A stretch of DNA of 64,000 bases, taken from contig NZ_AUCR01000010.1 in assembly GCF_000429865.1 (NCBI RefSeq), positions 47,166 to 111,165 of the forward strand, given 5' to 3'. Shown here in pieces: positions 55,459 through 63,746 of this stretch. Numbering within the stretch: the stretch's first letter is position 1; each line of letters starts with the position of its first letter. The stretch comes from Cucumibacter marinus DSM 18995 (GTDB lineage Bacteria; Pseudomonadota; Alphaproteobacteria; Rhizobiales; Devosiaceae). The notes under the pieces are model-generated. The model made no database searches and was not told the origin of the DNA. It saw only the letters and a list, made by a program, of their open reading frames with translations. The position numbers were made by a program, and so were the translations under genes.

Positions 55459-57588
55459 ATGTTTGATCACCACAAGGTAGAACTCAACTGGGGCGGCCAG
55501 CCGCTGACCCTGGAAACGGGCAAGGTTGCCCGCCAGGCTGATGGCGCCGTGCTCGCCACCCTGGGCGAGACCGTGGTTCTCGCCACTGCCGTGTCGGCCA
55601 AGGAACCCAAGGTCGGCATCGACTTCTTCCCCCTGACCGTCAACTATCAGGAAAAATTCTTCGCCGCCGGCAAGATCCCGGGCGGCTACTTCAAGCGCGA
55701 AGGGCGCCCGACCGAAGCGGAAACCCTGACCTCGCGCCTGATTGACCGGCCGATCCGTCCGCTCTTCCCCAAGGGCTACAAGCACGAGACCCAGGTCGTC
55801 ATCACCGTTCTCCAGCACGACATGGAAAACGAACCCGACATTCTTGCCATGGTTGCCGCCTCCGCGGCCCTGACCATTTCGGGCATTCCCTTCATGGGCC
55901 CGATCGGCGCTGCCCGCGTCGGCTATATCGATGGCGAATATGTGCTCAACACCCCGATCGACCAGCGTGGCGATTCCAAGCTCGACCTGACCGTCGCCGG
56001 CACCCAGGACGCCGTCCTGATGGTTGAATCCGAGGCCCAGGAGCTGTCCGAGGACATCATGCTCGGCGCCGTCATGTTCGGCCATCGCGAGATGCAGAAG
56101 GTGATCGAGGCGATCATCAAGCTCGCCGAACTGGCCGCCAAGGAACCGCGCGAATTCCAGCCAGAGGATCTCTCGGCGCTCGAAGAAAAGATGCTCGGCA
56201 TCGTCGAAAACGATCTGCGCGCTGCCTATCAGATCACCGACAAGCAGGAACGCTACGACGCCGTCGACGCCGCCAAGGCCAAGGTCAAGGAAGCCCTGCT
56301 GCCTGAGGGCGAGGAAGAGCCTGAATTCACCGGTGAACAGGTGAACGCGGTCTTCAAGTCGCTTCAGGCCAAGATCGTGCGCTGGAACATCCTCGACACC
56401 AAGAAGCGCATTGACGGCCGCGACCTCGACCAGGTCCGCCCGATCGTTGCCGAAGTCGGCGTTCTGCCCCGCACCCATGGTTCGGCCCTGTTCACCCGCG
56501 GTGAAACCCAGGCGCTGGTTGTGGCCACCCTTGGCACCGGCGACGACGAACAGTTCGTCGATTCGCTCGAGGGCACCTACAAGCAGAACTTCATGCTGCA
56601 TTACAACTTCCCGCCCTATTCGGTCGGTGAAGCGGGCCGCATGGGCGGTGCCTCGCGCCGCGAGATCGGCCACGGCAAGCTGGCCTGGCGCGCCATCAAC
56701 CCGGTCCGTCCGGGCACCGAGGAATTCCCCTACACCCTGCGTGTGGTGTCCGAGATCACCGAATCCAACGGCTCGTCCTCCATGGCGACCGTGTGCGGCA
56801 CCTCGCTGGCGCTGATGGATGCCGGTGTGCCCATGCCGCGTGCCGTCTCCGGTATTGCGATGGGCCTCATCCTCGAAGGCGAAAAATTCGCCGTGCTCTC
56901 CGATATTCTCGGGGACGAGGATCACCTCGGCGACATGGACTTCAAGGTGGCCGGCACCGCTGGCGGCATCACCTCGCTGCAGATGGACATCAAGATCGCC
57001 GGCATCACCGAGGAGATCATGAAGATCGCCCTCGAACAGGCCAATGGCGGCCGCATCCACATCCTGGAAGAGATGGCCAAGGCCATCGACACCGCCCGTG
57101 ATGAGGTTGGCGAGTTCGCTCCGCGCATTGAAACCATCAACATCCCGACCGACAAGATCCGCGAAGTGATCGGCACCGGCGGCAAGGTCATCCGCGAGAT
57201 CGTCGAAAAGACGGGCGCCAAGATCGACATCGCCGACGATGGCACCATCAAGGTCGCTTCTTCGGACGGCAAGTCGATCGAAGCCGCCATCAAGTGGATC
57301 AAGTCGATCACCGACGAGCCGGAAGTGGGCGAGATCTACCAGGGCACCGTCGTCAAGACCGTCGATTTCGGCGCCTTCGTCAATTTCTTCGGCGCCCGCG
57401 ATGGCCTTGTGCACATCTCCCAGCTCACCGATGGCCGGGTCGCCAAGACCACCGACGTGATCAAGGAAGGCGACAAGGTCTGGGTCAAGCTGATGGGCTT
57501 TGACGAGCGCGGCAAGGTCCGCCTGTCGATGAAGGTCGTCGATCAGGAGACCGGCAAGGAAATCAAGAAGGACGAAGACGACGACTGA
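55459..57588 (+). CDS. pnp: Polyribonucleotide nucleotidyltransferase (PNPase)
   Basis: 709 residues, full length. It is a phosphorolytic 3'-5' exoribonuclease of the RNA degradosome. Two RNase PH domains (about 1-220 and 300-540) carry [20 protein letters not shown] in the first and RRDIGHG-like [14 protein letters not shown] and GIAMGLI in the second, with [18 protein letters not shown] contributing metal ligands. A KH domain ([18 protein letters not shown]) and an S1 domain ([20 protein letters not shown]) end it. A strong terminator follows. Confidence 0.98.
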   Translation: MFDHHKVELNWGGQPLTLETGKVARQADGAVLATLGETVVLATAVSAKEPKVGIDFFPLTVNYQEKFFAAGKIPGGYFKREGRPTEAETLTSRLIDRPIRPLFPKGYKHETQVVITVLQHDMENEPDILAMVAASAALTISGIPFMGPIGAARVGYIDGEYVLNTPIDQRGDSKLDLTVAGTQDAVLMVESEAQELSEDIMLGAVMFGHREMQKVIEAIIKLAELAAKEPREFQPEDLSALEEKMLGIVENDLRAAYQITDKQERYDAVDAAKAKVKEALLPEGEEEPEFTGEQVNAVFKSLQAKIVRWNILDTKKRIDGRDLDQVRPIVAEVGVLPRTHGSALFTRGETQALVVATLGTGDDEQFVDSLEGTYKQNFMLHYNFPPYSVGEAGRMGGASRREIGHGKLAWRAINPVRPGTEEFPYTLRVVSEITESNGSSSMATVCGTSLALMDAGVPMPRAVSGIAMGLILEGEKFAVLSDILGDEDHLGDMDFKVAGTAGGITSLQMDIKIAGITEEIMKIALEQANGGRIHILEEMAKAIDTARDEVGEFAPRIETINIPTDKIREVIGTGGKVIREIVEKTGAKIDIADDGTIKVASSDGKSIEAAIKWIKSITDEPEVGEIYQGTVVKTVDFGAFVNFFGARDGLVHISQLTDGRVAKTTDVIKEGDKVWVKLMGFDERGKVRLSMKVVDQETGKEIKKDEDDD

Positions 57589-57613
57589 TCGTCTCTCCCT
57601 TTCTGGACTGCAG

Positions 57614-57647
57614 AAGGCCCGGGGCGCTGCCCCGGGCCTTTTTCTTT
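57614..57647 (+). terminator. Rho-independent terminator of pnp
   Basis: AAGGCCCGGGGC (57614-57625) and its exact complement (57629-57640), loop GCT, followed by TTTTTCTTT. A 12-bp perfect stem with a T-run, 26 bp after the pnp stop. Confidence 0.95.
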
Positions 57648-57722
57648 GATTTCAAGCCTTTGCGCGTTTCCCGCTGCAGCGATGCGAAAAAAATCAAAAA
57701 ATCCTGGTGTCACTGTCGATCT

Positions 57723-57737
57723 GTTCGAACCCCGTTC
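57723..57737 (+). promoter_or_regulatory. LexA-box-like motif upstream of the first YCII gene
   Basis: GTTC-GAACCCC-GTTC matches GTTC-N7-GTTC exactly, 78 bp before the start at 57815. It also contains the short hairpin CGAAC/GTTCG, so the match could be a by-product of that palindrome. No clear -35/-10 was found. A tentative SOS site. Confidence 0.4.
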
Positions 57738-57814
57738 GACGTGATTGTGTAAGGGCATTGTCGAGCCGGGCCATGAGGGTTCCCGCATCAATGCCCGGTC
57801 ATGAGGAGAGTGAC

Positions 57815-58186
57815 ATGCGTTACATGATGATGGTGATGGGCGATGCCGATTTCGAGGCCGGCAAACCCGCCTCGGACGAATTGCAGGCCCTGATGGGCGA
57901 ATATATCGGACGGATGGCTGCAGAAGGCATTTTCGTCGATGGCGCCGGGCTCATGCCCTCGAGCCAGGGCTTCAAGGCCCATGCCCGCAATGGCGAGATT
58001 TCCATCACCGATGGCCCCTTCACCGAGGCCAAGGAGATCATCGGCGGCTACGCGATCGTCGATGTCAGGGACGAAGCCCATGCCCGCGAGGTCGTGCGCG
58101 AATTCATCGGGCTGCACACCCGGACCGGCTACACCGACGTCACCTGCGAGATCCGCCGCATGGAAGACGTCCCCGCCGCCGAATAA
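57815..58186 (+). CDS. YCII/DGPF domain protein (first of a tandem pair)
   Basis: 123 residues. YCII-related fold: MRYMMMVMGDADFEAG at the N-terminus, DGAGLMPSSQGFKAH in the middle, and the family motif ITDGPFTEAKEIIGGYAIV. Functions in this family are mostly unknown; many members sit beside ECF sigma factor genes, which is not so here. GAGGAGAGTGAC precedes the ATG. A paralogue with the same layout follows 48 bp later. Confidence 0.88.
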   Translation: MRYMMMVMGDADFEAGKPASDELQALMGEYIGRMAAEGIFVDGAGLMPSSQGFKAHARNGEISITDGPFTEAKEIIGGYAIVDVRDEAHAREVVREFIGLHTRTGYTDVTCEIRRMEDVPAAE

Positions 58187-58234
58187 TTGTTCGCGCCGCC
58201 GCCCTGAGGCGCGCGGCCATCAAGGAGAAACAGC

Positions 58235-58654
58235 ATGCGTTTCATGGTCATCGTCAAGGCATCGCCGGAGTCCGAAGCCGGCATCATGCCCTCCCAGGAA
58301 GATCTCCTGGCCATGGGGAAATACAATGAGGAGCTCGTCAAAGCCGGCATCATGATCGACGGCGCCGGCCTGCACCCCAGCTCGAAAGGCGTCCGAATCC
58401 ACATCGAGAATGGCAAGTCCTCGGTCATCGACGGTCCGTTCGCCGAAACCAAGGAGCTGATCGCCGGCTACTGGCTGTGGCAATGCGAAAGCCTCGCCGA
58501 GGCCACCGAATGGGCCCGCCGCTGTCCCGGCGATTCGGCATCGTCGGGCTTCAATATCGAGATCCGGCAGCTTTTCGAACTCGAGGATTTCGGTGATGGG
58601 GAGGGTGTCGATCAGCATCACAAGGTTGCCGACCAGCTCGCCGAGCGCGGCTAG
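58235..58654 (+). CDS. YCII/DGPF domain protein (second of a tandem pair)
   Basis: 139 residues, paralogous to the preceding gene: MRFMVIVKASPESEAG, DGAGLHPSSKGVRIH and VIDGPFAETKELIAGYWLWQ align with it. It has a longer C-terminal tail (FELEDFGDGEGVDQHHKVAD). Function unknown. AAGGAGAA precedes the ATG. Probably co-transcribed with its neighbour. Confidence 0.88.
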   Translation: MRFMVIVKASPESEAGIMPSQEDLLAMGKYNEELVKAGIMIDGAGLHPSSKGVRIHIENGKSSVIDGPFAETKELIAGYWLWQCESLAEATEWARRCPGDSASSGFNIEIRQLFELEDFGDGEGVDQHHKVADQLAERG

Positions 58655-58720
58655 GCATATCAGGCGGCCCGGGCATTGCGTCCGGGCCGGCCTGGTTCGC
58701 TCGAACCCAAGGCGGAACGC

Positions 58721-59203
58721 TTATGCGTCTTCCAGAAACGCCTCGGCGAAACCGTTCTGGTCCGACCCCGTATAGGTCCCGTTCAACAGGATCGACATGA
58801 ACTGGTGCGGCCTGTCGACCCGGTTGTATTTGATCGGGCAGTGCTCCACCCCGGCCGGCACATAGATCGCGCAGGTGGTGTCGATCAGGTAGTTGTGCCC
58901 GTCGAGAAACACTTCCGCTTCCCCGTGCAGATTGTCGATATCGTCCGGATCCGTGCCGATGAAGAACAGGATCTCGTCGACGTCATGGGTATGCGTGTCG
59001 ATATAGGGGTTGGGGGTCGGGATCTCGAAAATCCAGCCCGCATCGATATGCATCTTGGCGCCGGGAATGAAGTTGGCGCTCGAAAAGATGCGGTCCTTGG
59101 TCTTGCCGCCGCGCTTGTCATTGCCCGACATCATCGCGCCGAACGGCAGATCCTCGAAACGCGGACTGCGGATGATATACTTTTCAAAATCTCCCTTGGC
59201 CAT
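58721..59203 (-). CDS. Cupin domain protein of unknown substrate
   Basis: 160 residues. A single cupin barrel with a plausible metal site: THTHDVDE supplies His-x-His and Glu, and VPAGVEHCPI the later His. HIDAGWIFEIPTPNPY precedes it. Such proteins are dioxygenases, isomerases or sugar/acid binders; nothing more precise can be said. ATG 59203 has AAGGA upstream; a GTG at 59224 is in frame. It lies downstream of an AEC permease and a 2-hydroxyacid dehydrogenase gene on the same strand. A palindrome lies in its promoter. Confidence 0.8.
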   Translation of the reverse strand: MAKGDFEKYIIRSPRFEDLPFGAMMSGNDKRGGKTKDRIFSSANFIPGAKMHIDAGWIFEIPTPNPYIDTHTHDVDEILFFIGTDPDDIDNLHGEAEVFLDGHNYLIDTTCAIYVPAGVEHCPIKYNRVDRPHQFMSILLNGTYTGSDQNGFAEAFLEDA

Positions 59204-59277
59204 ATTGCCCAATTCCTTGTTCACTTGATGCGTTAAACCAAACCCGAAAGCGTTGATTCCTCGGGCAAAGGAAACCT

Positions 59278-59306
59278 AGCTTAGCTGAATTTAATTGTAT
59301 ATACAA
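59278..59306 (-). promoter_or_regulatory. Palindromic operator candidate and promoter of the cupin gene
   Basis: TTGTATATACAA (59295-59306) is a perfect 12-bp palindrome of the kind bound by GntR-family repressors. On the minus strand its TTGTAT can serve as a -35, with TAAGCT (59283-59278) 17 bp downstream as a weak -10, ahead of the cupin gene start at 59203. The patch is AT-rich in a GC-rich genome. Confidence 0.5.
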
Positions 59307-59352
59307 AAAGACAATGAACGTCTGACTTTGCGTCCCGCGCGGCTGGGCGGCG

Positions 59353-60312
59353 CTACGAAAGCCCGAGCCAGCCCGGATGCTGGGTGACCAGCCACAACAC
59401 ACCCGTGAGGGTGAAAAACGAGACGATCACGGTCACGAACAGGATCGCCGCGCACATGTCCTGCCGCCCGAACTGGGCGCCGAAGATCGGGAACACTGCA
59501 AACATCGGCACCGCGGCGAACAACAGCGCGGCGGTGGCATAGTCCGCCGGCAGACCGGGCCACAGCCAGATGCCGATCAGCACCACCATTGGGTGCAGGA
59601 ACAGCTTGCCGATCACCCCCTGGCCCACATCGGCGCCGAGCCGGCGCACTTCGAGCGAAGCCAGCGTGCCCCCGACATAAATCAGCGACAGCGCCCCGGC
59701 CGCATCCGCCAGACGGTTGGCCGCATCGAGCACCGGGCCAGGCAGCGTCAGCCCGAAATAGGAAGATCCCGCGCCGAGCACGATGGCGATGATCAGCGGG
59801 CTGCGCGCCAGCCGCTTGACGGTATCGACCACCAACCGCCCGAACGCGACCTTGCCGGCTTGCCCCGCCGCACCGAGGGCCAGCGCCAGCGGAATGATGA
59901 AGGCGTTCTCGATGAAGATATTGAGCGCCATCACGATGGCCGCGGTCGGCGCACCGACCACCAGCAGCGCCAGCGGATAGCCGATGAACCCGCTATTGGA
60001 GGTGGCGCTCCCCAGCGCCAGCATTGCCGATCCCTCGAGCGGCTGGCGCCGCACAAGACGCGCGAACAGGAGCGCGATCATGAAGCAGGCGATCGAGCCG
60101 AGCCCGTAAACGCCGACATAATCGAGGTTGAGAATGTCGGAGAAACGGCTGCCCGACAGCGCCAGGAACACCAGCACCGGCAACGCCAGATGCAACACGA
60201 AGGCGCCGAACACCCGCACGTCCTGCTTTCGCAAGAACCCGGTGCGCACGCAGCCGAATCCCACCCCGATCAGGATGAACAGCGGCAGGATGATCGCGAT
60301 GATGTCGAGCAT
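59353..60312 (-). CDS. AEC family transporter (auxin efflux carrier superfamily)
   Basis: 319 residues with ten predicted membrane helices in two halves. The family pattern is seen in ILPLFILIGVGFGCVRTGFL, ALGSATSNSGFIGYPLALL and FAAVPMFAVFPIFGAQFG. Bacterial AEC carriers commonly move malate, malonate or other small carboxylates. The dehydrogenase gene 36 bp upstream on the same strand makes a hydroxy- or keto-acid substrate plausible. Confidence 0.9.
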   Translation of the reverse strand: MLDIIAIILPLFILIGVGFGCVRTGFLRKQDVRVFGAFVLHLALPVLVFLALSGSRFSDILNLDYVGVYGLGSIACFMIALLFARLVRRQPLEGSAMLALGSATSNSGFIGYPLALLVVGAPTAAIVMALNIFIENAFIIPLALALGAAGQAGKVAFGRLVVDTVKRLARSPLIIAIVLGAGSSYFGLTLPGPVLDAANRLADAAGALSLIYVGGTLASLEVRRLGADVGQGVIGKLFLHPMVVLIGIWLWPGLPADYATAALLFAAVPMFAVFPIFGAQFGRQDMCAAILFVTVIVSFFTLTGVLWLVTQHPGWLGLS

Positions 60313-60348
60313 GGTGGGCCGGGGGGTTGGAGCGCGCGCCGGGCGGCA

Positions 60349-61383
60349 TCAGCGGGTGGGCGTTGCCTCGCTGCCCCGCTCGGGCAGAACCCGGTGCGGC
60401 GGCTGATGCCCGTCCAGGAAGGTGCGGATATTGACGATGACCGTTTCACCGGTCTCGACGCGGCTTTCGAGCGTTGCCGAGGCCATATGGGTGGTCAGAA
60501 CCACCTTGTGCCGACGTGCCAGCGCCAGGAGCCGGGGATCGACGCCGCGCTTGTGTTCGAACACATCGAGCGCTGCCCCACTCAGATGACCCGCCTCGAT
60601 CGCCTCGATCAGCGCGGCTTCATCAACCAGTTCGGGCCGCGCGATATTGACCAGATAGGCGCCCTGTTTCATCCGAGAGATCCGCTCGGCATTGAGGATA
60701 TGCCTCGTGCCCGCATTGAGAGGGGTGTGCAGGGTCACGATATCGACTTCGGCAAGCATATCGTCGAGCGAGGACCAGTAGCGGGCGCCGAGTTGCGCTT
60801 CGAGCGGCTCCGGTTTTCGCTCGCGTCCGAAATAATGGATCGACAGGCCAAAGGCCCGCGCCCGCCGCGCCACCGCCGTGCCGATCCGCCCGAGCCCGAC
60901 AATCCCGAGCGATTTGCCGCCAAGCCGCCGCCCCAGCATCCAGGTGGGTGACCATCCGGCCCAGGTGCCGTCCTTCAGCAGGACCTGCGCCCCCTCGATG
61001 ATCCGGCGCGGCACCGCCACGATCAGCGCCATGGTCATGTCGGCGGTATCGTCGGTCAGCACAGAAGGCGTGTTGGTAACGGTGATCCCGCGCCGTGCCG
61101 CGGCATCGATATCGATATTGTCATAACCATTGCCGAACTGGGCGATCAGGCGCACATCGGGACCAAGCCGGCCAATGGTCTCCGCATCCAGCGTGTCGGT
61201 GATCGCCGAGACCAGCACATCACAATGGGCGGTGCGCTCGACCAGTTCATCGGCGCTCAAGGGGATGTCGACATCGTTGAACCGCACATCGAAAAGCGCC
61301 TGCATGCGCGTTTCCACCGGTTCGGGCAGCCGCCGGGTGACCACCACCCTTGTGCGCGTGTCGAAACCAGTCTGTTCAGTCAT
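60349..61383 (-). CDS. D-2-hydroxyacid dehydrogenase (NAD(P)-dependent)
   Basis: 344 residues. The catalytic domain is split around the Rossmann domain, whose motif is GIVGLGRIGTAVARRA. The NIARPELVDEAALIEAI segment carries the catalytic Arg region, and THMASATLESR the catalytic His. It reduces a 2-keto acid to a D-2-hydroxy acid or the reverse; the glyoxylate/hydroxypyruvate branch is likely, but the substrate is not certain. ATG 61383 is used. It precedes the AEC permease gene by 36 bp, so the two are probably co-transcribed. Confidence 0.92.
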   Translation of the reverse strand: MTEQTGFDTRTRVVVTRRLPEPVETRMQALFDVRFNDVDIPLSADELVERTAHCDVLVSAITDTLDAETIGRLGPDVRLIAQFGNGYDNIDIDAAARRGITVTNTPSVLTDDTADMTMALIVAVPRRIIEGAQVLLKDGTWAGWSPTWMLGRRLGGKSLGIVGLGRIGTAVARRARAFGLSIHYFGRERKPEPLEAQLGARYWSSLDDMLAEVDIVTLHTPLNAGTRHILNAERISRMKQGAYLVNIARPELVDEAALIEAIEAGHLSGAALDVFEHKRGVDPRLLALARRHKVVLTTHMASATLESRVETGETVIVNIRTFLDGHQPPHRVLPERGSEATPTR

Positions 61384-61458
61384 CCCGTCGCCTTCTTCAA
61401 CGACCATTAAGGTCTTCGGGCGTAAGTGTTAGAGCAAGTCAGGCAGCATGGCAAAGAT

Positions 61459-62031
61459 ATGAGGGCAATGAGCAAATCGGGGCATCGCATCGCCGCAATC
61501 TTGATGCTCGTGATGCTCGCCATCACGGCTCTGACGCCCGCTGTCACCACCCCGGCTTTCGCCCAGACATCGGGCACCTCCGGCCTGCCGCTGCCGCGAT
61601 TCGCCTCCCTGCGCGCCAATGAGATCAATGTCCGTGTCGGCCCCGGCCAGCGTTTCGACGTCGCCTGGGTCTATGTCCAGTCTGGCCTGCCGGTCGAGAT
61701 CATCCAGGAATACGACAATTGGCGGAAGATCCGCGATCATGAGGGCGCCGAGGGCTGGATTCACAAGAACCTGCTGAGCGGCGAGCGCACCGCGCTGGTC
61801 GCGCCCTGGGCCCGCGACACCCAGGAATCGCTCAAGGCCCGGCCCGATATGGCCGCTGCCGCCCGCGCCTTTGTCGGGCCCATGGTGCTGGTGCACCTTC
61901 GCAAATGCGAAGGCGGCTGGTGCGATGTCTCCGGCTCCTACACGCCACAGGGCAGCGCCCAGAAGAATTTCGGCGGCTGGATCGAGCAGGACAAGCTCTG
62001 GGGCGTCTATCCCGACGAGGAAATCGACTAG
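61459..62031 (+). CDS. Secreted SH3-domain protein
   Basis: 190 residues. A signal peptide (about 1-36, hydrophobic AAILMLVMLAITALTPAV, cleavage near AFA-QT) is followed by two bacterial SH3-like repeats: FASLRANEINVRVGPGQRFDVAWVY...WRKIRDHEGAEGWIHKNLL, then VLVHLRKCEGGWCDVSGSY...GGWIEQDKLWGVYP. Such domains bind peptidoglycan or envelope partners in the periplasm. The start is either ATG 61459 or ATG 61468. Divergent from the dehydrogenase gene. Confidence 0.88.
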   Translation: MRAMSKSGHRIAAILMLVMLAITALTPAVTTPAFAQTSGTSGLPLPRFASLRANEINVRVGPGQRFDVAWVYVQSGLPVEIIQEYDNWRKIRDHEGAEGWIHKNLLSGERTALVAPWARDTQESLKARPDMAAAARAFVGPMVLVHLRKCEGGWCDVSGSYTPQGSAQKNFGGWIEQDKLWGVYPDEEID

Positions 62032-63746
62032 CCCGCCTCATTCCCCGCCGTCATCCCGAACCAGCCCGCCGGCTTGAGGCAATCAGCCCGCCGGCCTGAG
62101 GGAGTGAGAAGCGGTTGGGCAAAGCCCAAGCCAAGGCTCCGGTGGAGCCTTGGCAGCGCACGAACACCCTGAGAGTGAGGAGCGGTCGGGCAACGCCTGA
62201 TCCAAAGGTCCGGTGGACCTTTGGAAGCGAAGGAACGCCTTGAGAGCTATGCTCGAAAGGCCGTTCGAAGGGTTGAACAGCTGCAATCACCGCGCTGTCC
62301 CGGACCAGCCCGCCGGCGCGAGGCAAGCAGAGAGCCGGGACCTCTGCCAGGCTGGCACGGGTTTCACCTCTCCCTTGGGGGAGAGGTCGATCCGAAGGAT
62401 CGGGTGAGGGGGCCTCTACTGGGCATGAAGAGCATCCATGATGAGATGTCGCGCTGAAACCTGTCGTAATCCTGCACAACCGTTGAACCCGTTGCAGCGC
62501 CTCATGGACCCTCGGATCAAGTCCGAGGGTGACGAGGTGGGTGGTCGACGGTTGCCGATGCTCATCAACGCCCTCACCCCGAGCCCTCATGGTGAGCTTG
62601 TCGAACCACAAAGGGCGAGGGCGGAATGTGACAGCGACTGTGATCTGCCTTTCCCTCCCCCTTGCGGGGAGGGACGTTGAGCAGGATTTGGCTTGCCAAA
62701 TCCGTTGCGAGACAGGGTGGGGGTGACACCGGATGTGACTGGAACTTTCTTTGACCCCCCCAACCGGTTCGCTGCGCTCACCACCTTCGTCATGCTCGGG
62801 CTCGACCCGAGCATCCATGATGAGATGCTTTGCGGGTACCGCTCGTGACTGGTCAGTACCGCTGCGCCACATGCGATGCCTCATGGACCCTCGGATCAAG
62901 TCCGAGGGTGACGAGGGAGTTGGAGCAGCCTCTTTCGAAAAACTTATCCCCACCCACACTACCTCTCTTATCATCCACCTACCTGCCGGCACGGAGCGAG
63001 GATGCATACGAGCCTTCCGCCGGAAAGGGTCCGGGTTCCATGAGGGTCGCCTCAGGGAAGGCCAAAACTGCGCCGGAGCCGGCTGCCGTCAAGGCGGCGG
63101 TGTACTCTCGAAAGAGAGCGGGGATTGACCCCAGCCCGTTGCCGCAGTCCAAGCCCAAAACCCCGGATGAGTGGGACGCGGTGCGCCTCGCTTCTATTAG
63201 TTTACGGATGAGACGTTCCGCGTCCCACTCCCGCTCTGCTTTTTGAAACCTCGGAGGTTAAAGCCTGCCGGGCGCTTTGGGGTGAACGCTTGCACCCATA
63301 CCGCGCTGTCCCGGCCAGCCCTCCGGCGCGAGGCAAGGAGAGAGCCGGGACCTCGTTAGAAATGATCTTGGCCCCGGATCAAGTCCGGGGCGGCCCGAAA
63401 TACCTGGCGAGGGAAAAGGAGGACGAGAGAGGGCGCAGCCCGAATGAGGACCCCGGCGCACTTTTGCGCCGCGGCGTCGCAGGCGCAGCGGAGGTCACAG
63501 CGACCAGCGTCGTGACCGGAGCGGTGCGCGCCGTGAGACAAAGAGAGAGCCGGGACTTCCTGTAAAGTCGTCTAGGCCCCGGATCAGCCCCCCGGGCGTG
63601 AGGCAAAAGGCGTCCGGGGCGGCCCGTGGGATAGAAACCCTCACTCTGAGCCCTCACCCTGAGCTTGTCCCAGGACAAGCGCACAACGGGCTACAGCCCG
63701 TCGCAGAGATCGGGGCAGCATGCCGGCACTGGTCGGAAATCGAGGC
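62032..63746. repeat. 1.7-kb gene-free mosaic of intergenic repeats
   Basis: No gene I can support. Repeats: the CTTGAGAGCTATGCTCGAAA unit at 62233-62262 (also at 1796); CCTCATGGACCCTCGGATCA... twice (62503-62538 and 62879-62914); GAGCATCCATGATGAGATG twice (about 62428 and 62810); CGCGCTGTCCCGG...GCCGGGACCT twice (about 62292-62344 and 63302-63354); CTGAGCTTGTC-type units near 62573 and 63650; and palindromes such as CCCCGGATCAAGTCCGGGG (about 63372). From 63039 a short open frame (MRVASGKAKTAPEPAAVKAA...) looks mildly protein-like but is unsupported. The strong hairpin at 63169-63230 is listed separately. Confidence 0.65.
63169..63230. other. Strong hairpin with AT-rich loop, possible small RNA
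   Basis: GAGTGGGACGCGG (63169-63181) pairs exactly with CCGCGTCCCACTC (63218-63230). Inside, CGCCTC and GAGACG can extend the stem with one mismatch, leaving the AT-rich loop GCTTCTATTAGTTTACGGAT. TTTTT follows at 63240-63244 on the plus strand. This differs from the surrounding repeats and has no second copy in the window. Candidates are a small RNA, a terminator-like element or a protein-binding palindrome. Confidence 0.4.

Noticed and set aside
55456..57414. 652-codon open frame on the minus strand
   Set aside because: Antisense to pnp. Composition is dominated by Asp, Gly, His and Leu without a fold signature.
57721..57740. tRNA T-arm-like GTTCGAACCCC
   Set aside because: No paired arms or acceptor stem can be drawn around it on either strand; it is a short palindrome and part of the GTTC-N7-GTTC motif.
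62051..63007. 318-codon open frame on the minus strand in the repeat island
   Set aside because: Its translation consists of the intergenic repeats (for example SPSDLIRGSMRH and LGLDPRVHEAL), which recur in unrelated places and are typical false genes.
63000..63250. RNase P RNA or tmRNA
   Set aside because: GGAAAGGGTCCGGGTTCC resembles part of RNase P RNA, but the other conserved blocks (ACAGAAA and the 3' P4 strand) are missing. No tag-peptide codons or CCA end for a tmRNA.
63290..63565. 91-codon open frame on the plus strand
   Set aside because: Made of repeat segments (DQVRGGP and similar); no ribosome site and no domain.
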